Source: Oscillospiraceae bacterium
GTDB lineage: Bacteria; Bacillota; Clostridia; Oscillospirales; UBA929
Direction of reading: 5' to 3'
Assembly (NCBI GenBank): GCA_031271325.1
Contig: JAISVY010000014.1
Location: forward strand, 1 to 9,056
DNA: 9,056 bases
In this document: in pieces, positions 1 to 5,815 of the stretch
Layout of the letters: each line of letters opens with the position of its first letter
Numbering within the stretch: position 1 is the first letter of the stretch
Position numbers and translations under genes: made by a program
Notes under the pieces: generated by a model
What the model saw: the letters and a program-made list of their open reading frames with translations, nothing else
Database searches by the model: none
Told to the model about the DNA's origin: nothing

Positions 1-128
1 AATGCGCCAAGTGGGGGCTTGCCGAAACCGAGGGCGACCGCTGGCGGCTGACGCCGAAGGGGTTTTTAGTCTCCAACCAAATCATCGGGGAACTGCTGAA
101 TACATCTGAAGACGCAGCTGCTATGTAG
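1..128 (+). CDS. hemW: HemW-like radical SAM protein, C-terminal end only (partial at left edge)
   Basis: The frame whose first complete codon is at base 3 is open from the left edge to a TAG at 126-128 and gives 41 residues. The stretch RLTPKGFLVSNQIIGELL resembles the C-terminal winged-helix end of HemW / oxygen-independent coproporphyrinogen oxidase-like proteins, which typically finish with 'LT.KG..vSN.i...L'. HemW is a radical SAM, 4Fe-4S haem chaperone; the catalytic part lies outside the window, so only the tail motif supports the call. The gene is convergent with ruvC, 178 bp away. A different HemN-family paralogue is the main alternative. The tail beyond the motif is short and ends in three alanines and a methionine. 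Confidence 0.72.
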   Translation, partial: CAKWGLAETEGDRWRLTPKGFLVSNQIIGELLNTSEDAAAM

Positions 129-159
129 GAGCTGCTGAACAACTCCTTTTCGACCCGAA

Positions 160-172
160 GCGCCGCAGGCGC
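160..172. repeat. Small palindrome related to the 250-266 hairpin
   Basis: GCGCC-GCA-GGCGC forms a 5-bp stem with a 3-nt loop. Its core CGCCGCAGGCG is the reverse complement of CGCCTGCGGCG at 253-263, and the shared flank CTCG (172-175 on the minus strand, 247-250 on the plus strand) suggests two inverted copies of one palindromic unit. This is seen directly; whether it is repeated elsewhere in the genome cannot be judged here. Confidence 0.45.
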
Positions 173-186
173 GAGATGTGTCACTT

Positions 187-278
187 TAAAAACCTCCCGC
201 TCCGGCTTGCGATGCCGCGCTAAAGCGCCTGTTCGCAAGCGCTCCGCTCGTTCGCCTGCGGCGAACATGAGGTTTTTA
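187..278. terminator. Candidate bidirectional terminator / long palindromic element between convergent genes
   Basis: An exact 10-bp inverted repeat, TAAAAACCTC (187-196) and GAGGTTTTTA (269-278), bounds 72 bp of GC-rich sequence that holds further hairpins. GCTTGCGA (205-212) pairs with TCGCAAGC (233-240) around GCGC-TAAA-GCGC (217-228), and GTTCGCC-TGC-GGCGAAC forms a 7-bp stem at 250-266. Read from either strand, the structure ends in GAGG followed by five T, as expected if it terminates both the plus-strand hemW-like gene and the minus-strand operon. The stem is much longer than a normal intrinsic terminator, so it may instead be, or derive from, a small palindromic mobile element (MITE/REP type). 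Confidence 0.4.
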
Positions 279-306
279 GAGCTTCTCCATTGTCAAATTC
301 AGGGTT

Positions 307-798
307 TTATGAGAGCTTCCCCAACACCGAACCCGCCGTGTAGGCATGGCAGATCGCGACCGCCAGCGCGTCGGCGGCGTCGTCGGGACGCGGCATATGC
401 GTCAGGCGCAGCAATGTCCGCGTCATTTCCATAACCTGCTTCTTATCCGCGTTCCCGTAGCCCGTAACGGCGAGTTTCACCTGCTGCGGCGAGTATTCCG
501 CGACCGGCAGCCCGTACCGCGCCGCCGCCATCAGAATCACGCCCCGGCTGTGCGCGACCGGCAGCCCCGTGTTGACATTTTTTTGAAAATACAGCTCCTC
601 GATTCCCAGCGCGTCCGGTTTGAACGTCTCCAACAGCTCGGTGAAATCCTCGTAGACGGTCAGCAGGCGCCGCTCCAGCTTCTCCCCCGCCGGTGTGCGT
701 ATCACGCCGTGCCGGATATGCGCGGGACTGCCTTTGGCGCAGTCCAGCACGCCGAACCCCACAATCGCAAGCCCCGGATCGATCCCTAAGACGCGCAT
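307..798 (-). CDS. ruvC: Crossover junction endodeoxyribonuclease RuvC
   Basis: RuvC is the Holliday-junction resolvase of the RuvABC system; it works as a homodimer and makes symmetric nicks with two metal ions. The 163-residue length is normal for the family. All four acidic catalytic residues are recognisable: D7 in GIDPGLAIVGFG, E67 in GIEELYFQKNV, and D140 and D143 in DDAADALAVAICH. The ATG start lies within the end of the preceding PLP-enzyme gene (13-nt overlap), and a GGAGG at 803-807 sits only 4 nt before it. It is the last gene of the operon. ruvA and ruvB, often next to ruvC in Firmicutes, do not follow; the next thing downstream is the palindromic convergent gap. Intact and very likely functional. 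Confidence 0.97.
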   Translation of the reverse strand: MRVLGIDPGLAIVGFGVLDCAKGSPAHIRHGVIRTPAGEKLERRLLTVYEDFTELLETFKPDALGIEELYFQKNVNTGLPVAHSRGVILMAAARYGLPVAEYSPQQVKLAVTGYGNADKKQVMEMTRTLLRLTHMPRPDDAADALAVAICHAYTAGSVLGKLS

Positions 799-1919
799 AA
801 CGCCTCCAGCGCGGCGAGGATTCCCAGTTTCCCCGCCTCATACGTCAGCCCGCCCTGTAAGTATGCCGTATACGGCTCCCGCATCGGCGCGTCACAGCTC
901 AGCTCAATAGACGCGCCCTGTACAAACGTTCCCGCCGCCATCACGACCGGGTTGTCATACCCCGGCATATCCCACGCCTCCGGCGTAACGAAGCTGTCAA
1001 CCGGGCTGCCCTTTTGTATTCCCCGGGCAAACCGCAGCAGCGCCTCCGGCGCGCGAAAATAAATTGCCTGTATAATGTCGCTGCGCGCCTCCTCCGGCAG
1101 GGGGGATACGGTATATCCCAGTTCCCGCAGCATAAACGCGGCGAACGCCGCCGTCTTCAGCGCCTGCGCCACGGTGTGCGGCGCTTGGAACAAACCTTGG
1201 AAAATCAGGCGGTTCCCGCCGGGGTTCGCGCCGCATTCCCGCCCGACCCCGTTCAGTATGACGGCGGCTTTCTCCACCAGTTCCCGCCGCCCGGCGACAT
1301 AACCGCCGCAGGGAGCAAGACCGCCGCCGGGGTTCTTGATCAGCGAACCCGCGATCAGGTCGGCGGCGCACGGTTCTTCTTCCTCCACGAATTCACAGTA
1401 GCAGTTGTCCACCACCACCGGCACGTCCAATTGTTTCCGGGCTTCGGCGATCAACGCGTTCACTTCGGCGACCGACAGCGCTTTCCGGGCGGAGTACCCC
1501 CGCGAGCGCTGAATAAACAGCGCCGCCGGGATCTCACCGGGCGCTCCGGTTCTTCGGACAGAATACGGCATCAACCCGCGCAGTGTGTCATACGGTTCCC
1601 CTGTCAGGCTCAGGTAACCCCCTTGCGGGGCAACGGCGCGCAGGGCGCACGCAATGGCGTGGGTGCCGCTGGCAAACGATGTCCGCACAATCGCGTCCTC
1701 CGTCCCCATCACGCCGGCGAACACCGCGTCAAGCACGTCCCGCCCCGGGTCGTTATAACCGTACCCGGTAGACGGCGCGAAATGGCTGTCGGAAACCCTG
1801 TGCCTGCCAAACGCGTTCAGCACCTTTTCCGTGTTGAGCAGCGCCGTACGGTCAAAAGCGGCGTAAGCCGGAGCCAGAGCGGCTTCGGCTTTTTCCGCCA
1901 GCGCTTTCAGATCGGTCAA
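786..1919 (-). CDS. Methionine gamma-lyase / 'aluminium resistance' family PLP protein (shortened)
   Basis: This is a fold-type I PLP enzyme of the family annotated as methionine gamma-lyase family or aluminium resistance protein; its true reaction is poorly defined. Visible landmarks are SDSHFAPSTGYGYNDPGRD near the N-terminus, the glycine/serine cofactor region SFASGTHAIA (81-90), VVVDNCYCEF with the putative pyridine-nitrogen contact D171, AGSLIKNPGGG with the likely Schiff-base lysine K195, and QKGSPVDSFVTPEAWDMPGY (302-321). At 377 residues it is shorter than the roughly 410-430 usual for the family. The missing part appears to lie between EPYDTL (108-113) and IQRSRGY (136-142), where only 22 residues remain. 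The start is TTG, overlapping the stop of the ACT gene as TTGA; a GGAGGA at 1932-1937 is 12 nt away, which is long. No ATG in frame offers a better start. Confidence 0.88.
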   Translation of the reverse strand: MTDLKALAEKAEAALAPAYAAFDRTALLNTEKVLNAFGRHRVSDSHFAPSTGYGYNDPGRDVLDAVFAGVMGTEDAIVRTSFASGTHAIACALRAVAPQGGYLSLTGEPYDTLRGLMPYSVRRTGAPGEIPAALFIQRSRGYSARKALSVAEVNALIAEARKQLDVPVVVDNCYCEFVEEEEPCAADLIAGSLIKNPGGGLAPCGGYVAGRRELVEKAAVILNGVGRECGANPGGNRLIFQGLFQAPHTVAQALKTAAFAAFMLRELGYTVSPLPEEARSDIIQAIYFRAPEALLRFARGIQKGSPVDSFVTPEAWDMPGYDNPVVMAAGTFVQGASIELSCDAPMREPYTAYLQGGLTYEAGKLGILAALEALCAS

Positions 1920-2347
1920 AGCGATTTCACGTCCTCCGGACCAATAATGACGTGCCCCGCCGCCCGCAGAACATCCTGCGCTTTCGCGTTGTCCTCAACG
2001 CGCACGATCACGTAAGCGTCTTCGTCGCGCCGCGTGATGAACGCGTAGATGTATTCCACCGAGATTCCGGCGTCGCAGAGCGTTTTCAAAACACGGTACA
2101 AAGCGCCCGGTTCGTCGGGCAGTTTGCACCCGGTCACCTCGGTCTTGCTCGCCGTGACGCCCTTTGCCTTGAACAGCGCCAGCGCGTTGTTCGAATCGGG
2201 GACGATCATACGCAGGATGCCGAAGTCGCTGGTGTCGGCGATCGAAATGGCGCGCAAATCCACCTGACCTTCCGCGAGAATGGCCAAAATCTCTGACAGC
2301 GCTCCCTGCTTGTTCTCCACAAATACCGATATTTGCTCAATAACCAT
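1916..2347 (-). CDS. Tandem ACT-domain amino-acid-binding protein
   Basis: The 143-residue protein consists of two ACT domains: roughly 3-68, beginning IEQISVFVENKQGALSEIL, and 72-135, containing KLPDEPGALYRVLKTLCDAG. ACT domains bind amino acids at their interfaces. Stand-alone double-ACT proteins of this type (COG4747-like) are often found beside phenylacetate-CoA ligases and indolepyruvate oxidoreductases, so a role in sensing aromatic amino acids or modulating this pathway is inferred; no catalytic or DNA-binding domain is present. The start at 2347 was chosen because GGGGGG at 2355-2360 lies 7 nt upstream and MVIEQISVF is the natural ACT beginning. A longer frame starts at 2404, overlapping the upstream stop as TAATG, but adds 19 residues of non-ACT sequence and lacks a good ribosome site. 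Confidence 0.9.
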   Translation of the reverse strand: MVIEQISVFVENKQGALSEILAILAEGQVDLRAISIADTSDFGILRMIVPDSNNALALFKAKGVTASKTEVTGCKLPDEPGALYRVLKTLCDAGISVEYIYAFITRRDEDAYVIVRVEDNAKAQDVLRAAGHVIIGPEDVKSL

Positions 2348-2354
2348 CGATAAA

Positions 2355-2360
2355 CCCCCC
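2355..2360 (-). promoter_or_regulatory. Ribosome binding site deciding the ACT gene start
   Basis: GGGGGG with a 7-nt spacer precedes the ATG at 2345-2347. This supports the short ACT protein over the frame from 2404, whose only upstream candidate is a weak AGG two bases from the ATG. Confidence 0.6.
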
Positions 2361-2403
2361 ATAAAATTAGAACATTTTTTTGAGCCGCCGGAGGCAGCCG
2401 ACA

Positions 2404-3696
2404 TTACCTGCGGTCTAAGACACGCTTCGCTTTCCCCTCAAAGCGTTCGATCGTGCCGTGCGACACCATCGTGACCTTCGCCGAAATCCCGAGCGCGCTC
2501 AAAACCTCTTTCTCGATGCGCCGCACGAGGGATTCTATCCGGCGTTCCTCGTCGGAAAACAGCCCTTCGGTCATCTCTACCTGAATCTCCAGCGTATCCA
2601 GATTGTTCACGCGGTCAACCACCAGCCGGTAATAGGGCGCGACGCCCGCGATACCGAGCAGTACGCTTTCTACCTGTGAAGGGAAGACGTTGACGCCGCG
2701 GATAATCAGCATATCGTCGGTGCGCCCGGTGATCTTGCCCATACGGGTCAGGTTCCGCCCACAGGCGCAGGGGCTTCGGTCAATCGTGCAGATGTCGCGC
2801 GTGTTGTAGCGAATCAGCGGCAGCGCCTCTTTGGTGACGCAGGTGAACACCAGCTCGCCCGGCGTGCCGTCCGGTACGGGCTTCCCGGTCGCGGGGTCTA
2901 TAATCTCCACAAGGAAGTGGTCTTCCATCACGTGCAGCCCGTTCCGTTGCTCGCAGTCGCAGGAAACGCCGGGACCCATTACCTCCGACAGCCCGTATAT
3001 GTCATGGGCGCGTATGCCGAGGCGGTTTTCGATCTCATCGCGCATTTCTTCCGTCCACGGTTCCGCGCCGAACACGCCGACCCGCAGTTTGATCTGATCG
3101 CGGATCCCCGCCTCGTGCACCGCGTCGCCGAGGTGCATCGCGTATGACGGCGTACACAGCAGCACGGTTGAGCCGAAGTCCGTGAACATTTGCAGCTGGC
3201 GTTTGGTGTTTCCCGTCGAGGCGGGGATGGTCGCGGCGCCGATTGTCTCGCCGCCGATGTGCCCGCCAAGCCCTCCGGTAAACAGACCGTAACCGTATGA
3301 AACATGCAGGATGTCTTCGCTGTTCGCTCCGGCCATGATCAGGCACCGCGCCATACATTCACCCCAAATGGCGATGTCGCCCGCCGTGTACCCGACGACC
3401 GTCTGCTTGCCGGTGGTGCCGGAAGAGGCGTGAATCCGTACGACATCTTTCATCGGGACGGCGAACATGCCGTAAGGGTAAGTATCGCGCAGGTCGTTCT
3501 TCACCGTCATCGGCAGTTTCCAAAGCTCTTCCACGCTCTTAATGTCGCCCGGCTGCAATCCCGCGCTCTCCATCTTCGCGCGATAGGGCTTGCAGTTTTC
3601 GTAGGCGTGGCGCAGCGCCTTTTGCAGGCGTTCGCTTTGCAGCGCGGTTAACGCGTCGCGGCTCATTGTTTCGATTTCTGGGTTCCAGTATTTCAT
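2404..3696 (-). CDS. paaK: Phenylacetate-CoA ligase, copy 1 (AMP-forming)
   Basis: An ANL-superfamily adenylating enzyme that joins phenylacetate or a related aryl acid to CoA through an acyl-AMP, in the cytoplasm. At 430 residues it matches the usual 430-440 of PaaK. The phosphate-binding loop is SSGTTGKQ at 91-98, YGLSEVMGPG begins at 234, the hinge region contains GRTDDMLIIRG (324-334), and the C-terminal lysine motif is FEGKAKRV with K422 or K424 as the candidate catalytic lysine. Cysteines 246, 248, 310 and 312 and H255 could form a structural metal site; this is inferred. Two ATGs are available. The one at 3694-3696 is preferred because GGAGG (3704-3708) lies 7 nt away, whereas the ATG at 3700-3702 is only 1 nt from it. 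The chosen start overlaps the iorB stop as ATGA. Position 98 is Q where PaaK proteins normally have P. Confidence 0.94.
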   Translation of the reverse strand: MKYWNPEIETMSRDALTALQSERLQKALRHAYENCKPYRAKMESAGLQPGDIKSVEELWKLPMTVKNDLRDTYPYGMFAVPMKDVVRIHASSGTTGKQTVVGYTAGDIAIWGECMARCLIMAGANSEDILHVSYGYGLFTGGLGGHIGGETIGAATIPASTGNTKRQLQMFTDFGSTVLLCTPSYAMHLGDAVHEAGIRDQIKLRVGVFGAEPWTEEMRDEIENRLGIRAHDIYGLSEVMGPGVSCDCEQRNGLHVMEDHFLVEIIDPATGKPVPDGTPGELVFTCVTKEALPLIRYNTRDICTIDRSPCACGRNLTRMGKITGRTDDMLIIRGVNVFPSQVESVLLGIAGVAPYYRLVVDRVNNLDTLEIQVEMTEGLFSDEERRIESLVRRIEKEVLSALGISAKVTMVSHGTIERFEGKAKRVLDRR

Positions 3697-4253
3697 AAAC
3701 ATTCCTCCCCGGCTTTCTCACCTAGTGTAAAGGCTTTTAGGTTTACTTCTATGTGCTGCGGCTTTATGTGTTCCCGTATTGCGCTCTCCCATTCATCCCG
3801 CGTAAAGTTCAGGAACTTTGAAGCGGCTCCCAGCAGCACGACGTTCTCGCAGCGCGGGTTCCCCGCCTCTTTCGCGAGCGCCAGCGCGTCAATCTGCAAA
3901 CAGTCTCGGCCGATTACGCCGCTCCCAGAAGCCGAACCCGCCTGTTGCTGCCGGATCGGGATATTGCGCAGCGAAATAACCGCTTTGCCGTCCGGCGACA
4001 AAAACGGAACCGCCCGCATCGCCTCCTGACACTCCAACCCGATTAAAAGGTCTGCTTCTCCGGGGGAAACCAGCGGACTGTACACCTTCTCCCCCGCCCG
4101 AACCATCGTGACGACGCTGCCGCCGCGCTGGCTCATACCGTGCACTTCGTTGACCTTTACATCCAGCCCGTGCGATAAGTACAGGCTGCCCAAAACCTTC
4201 GCGGCAAGGATACTCCCCTGCCCGCCAACCCCGGCGATGACAATGTTGATCAT
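3693..4253 (-). CDS. iorB: Indolepyruvate:ferredoxin oxidoreductase, beta subunit
   Basis: The 186-residue protein is the gamma-domain (pyruvate/ketoisovalerate oxidoreductase catalytic) subunit that pairs with IorA to convert arylpyruvate + CoA + oxidised ferredoxin to arylacetyl-CoA + CO2, or the reverse. It begins MINIVIAGVGGQGSILAAK with the GxGGQG motif (8-13), has HGMSQRGGSVVTMVR (39-52) and ends with the family-typical KPQHIEVNLKAF (164-175). Length is about the family norm (190-200). The start at 4253 overlaps the iorA stop as ATGA, with GGAGG at 4261-4265 and a 7-nt spacer; the longer open frame reaching 4400 is out-of-frame iorA sequence. No cysteine-rich cluster motif is present, so it brings no iron-sulphur centre to the complex. 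Confidence 0.95.
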   Translation of the reverse strand: MINIVIAGVGGQGSILAAKVLGSLYLSHGLDVKVNEVHGMSQRGGSVVTMVRAGEKVYSPLVSPGEADLLIGLECQEAMRAVPFLSPDGKAVISLRNIPIRQQQAGSASGSGVIGRDCLQIDALALAKEAGNPRCENVVLLGAASKFLNFTRDEWESAIREHIKPQHIEVNLKAFTLGEKAGEECL

Positions 4254-5815
4254 ACCTTCCCCTCCAACAGGGCGCACGCGCGGCGCACAATGACGACAGA
4301 GGGCTCCGCCGCCGCGAGTTCTTCCTTCAGCGCCGCTTCCAGACCTTGCGTATCGCGCGGGTCGGCGGTGACAACCCGCTTCACGCCCAGCGCGCGGCAT
4401 ACGGTTTCGAGATCAAGCGCCGCAACCTCGCTCCCGGTGAGCGTCACGCCGGTGCCGGGATTGGGTTGATGCCCGGTCATACCGGTGATCGAGTTGTCCA
4501 GAATCATCACGGTTGCGGGGCTTTGGTTGTAGACGATATTCATCAGCCCGGTCAGACCGGAGTGCATAAAGGTGGAGTCCCCGATTACGGCGACCGTCCT
4601 GTCCGACCAGTCGGGACGCGCCTTCAAAAACCCGTGAAGCGAGGAAACCGAAGCGCCCATACAGACGCACATATCCATCGCCGAAAGCGGCGGCGACGCG
4701 CCGAGGGTATAGCACCCGATATCGCCCATTACCGTCAGTCCCAGCTTTTTGATCACGCCGAACGTACCCAGATGCGGGCAGCCGGGGCACAGCGCCGGAG
4801 GGCGCGGGGGTACGTTGTTCGCCAGGAACGCAAGCGGCTCTTCGGTCTTCACGCCCAAGACCGCTTCCCGCAGCTGCGGAACCGTGTACTCGCCAAGCGG
4901 CGAAAGCTCGGCTTTACCGCGCACCTTGATGCCGTGTTTTTTGCAGTGCGTTTCGATAAAGTCATCCAGTTCCTCGATCACCCATATCTCGTCCACCGTG
5001 GCGGCCAGTTCCCGCAGCGGCTCCACCGGCAGCGGGTACACCATGCCGAGTTTGCAGTAAGATACGCTGTCGCCCAGCGCTTCCCGCGCCGTCTGGTATG
5101 AGATCCCGCTCGTGATCACGCCCAGCTTCCGGTCGGTTCCCCACTCCACGCGGTTCAGCTCGCCCGTTTCGCACTCGAAGCCGATCTCGGCGAGCCGCTC
5201 TTCCAGCGCCGCGTGACGGACACGCGCGGCAGCGGGTACCATCACGAACTTTGCGGGGTTCTTCCCGTATTCGCGCAGGGTTGGACGGATGGCTTCCCCG
5301 GCGCTCACCGCCGAGCGCGAGTGGCTGACGCGGGTTGAGAGCCGCAGCAGCACCGGCGTGTCAAAACGCTCGGAAAGTTCGAACGCCGCTTTGGTATAGT
5401 CCAGGCATTCCTGAGAATCGGACGGCTCCAGCATCGGCAGTTTCATCGCTTCGGCGTAATGGCGGCTGTCCTGTTCATTCTGTGAGGAGTGGCAGCCGGG
5501 GTCGTCGGCCACCGCGATCACCAGAGCGCCGTTAACGCCGGTATACGCGGCGGTGAAGAGCGGATCGGCGGCGACGTTCAGCCCGACGTGCTTCATACCC
5601 GAAAACGCCCTCGCTCCCGCGAGCGACGCGCCGATCGCGGCTTCCACGGCGACCTTTTCATTCGGCGCCCATTCCGCGTATACGTTTTTTGCGGCGAACT
5701 CGGTGATCTCCGTGCTGGGCGTGCCGGGATAACTGGACACAAAGGAGCAACCAGCCTCGCAGAGCCCGCGCGCCACCGCCTCGTTGCCCATCATCAGTCG
5801 CTTTTTATCGTTCAT
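4250..5815 (-). CDS. iorA: Indolepyruvate:ferredoxin oxidoreductase, alpha subunit, lacking the C-terminal ferredoxin domain
   Basis: The large, thiamine-diphosphate-binding subunit of the arylpyruvate oxidoreductase. In order: an N-terminal pyrimidine-binding domain with SSYPGTPSTEITEF (27-40), a transketolase-C-like middle domain (about 225-320), and a TPP-binding domain with CPGCPHLGTF (343-352), GDIGCYTLG (364-372) and the diphosphate motif from GDS (412-414) to ILDN (N441). The family is normally about 580-640 residues, with two 4Fe-4S cluster motifs (CxxCxxCxxxCP) after the 'RRPCAL' region. Here the protein ends at 521, ten residues after the equivalent RRACAL, and iorB starts at once by an ATGA overlap, so no remnant of the ferredoxin domain exists downstream. 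The ATG at 5815 has GGAGG (5823-5827) 7 nt upstream and overlaps the end of ligase copy 2 by 11 nt. A two-subunit relative for other 2-keto acids is possible, but the aryl ligase neighbours favour arylpyruvates. Confidence 0.93.
   Translation of the reverse strand: MNDKKRLMMGNEAVARGLCEAGCSFVSSYPGTPSTEITEFAAKNVYAEWAPNEKVAVEAAIGASLAGARAFSGMKHVGLNVAADPLFTAAYTGVNGALVIAVADDPGCHSSQNEQDSRHYAEAMKLPMLEPSDSQECLDYTKAAFELSERFDTPVLLRLSTRVSHSRSAVSAGEAIRPTLREYGKNPAKFVMVPAAARVRHAALEERLAEIGFECETGELNRVEWGTDRKLGVITSGISYQTAREALGDSVSYCKLGMVYPLPVEPLRELAATVDEIWVIEELDDFIETHCKKHGIKVRGKAELSPLGEYTVPQLREAVLGVKTEEPLAFLANNVPPRPPALCPGCPHLGTFGVIKKLGLTVMGDIGCYTLGASPPLSAMDMCVCMGASVSSLHGFLKARPDWSDRTVAVIGDSTFMHSGLTGLMNIVYNQSPATVMILDNSITGMTGHQPNPGTGVTLTGSEVAALDLETVCRALGVKRVVTADPRDTQGLEAALKEELAAAEPSVVIVRRACALLEGKV

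Noticed and set aside
207..434. Plus-strand open frame rich in arginine
   Set aside because: It runs through the palindromic gap and into ruvC on the opposite strand; composition is that of a GC-rich antisense frame and nothing in it resembles a protein family.
1014..2015. Long plus-strand frame of 333 codons
   Set aside because: It is antisense to the PLP-enzyme and ACT genes, whose family motifs are unambiguous; long antisense frames are common in this GC-rich codon usage.
3304..3651. Plus-strand frame inside ligase copy 1
   Set aside because: Shadow of the minus-strand ligase; no motif or ribosome site.
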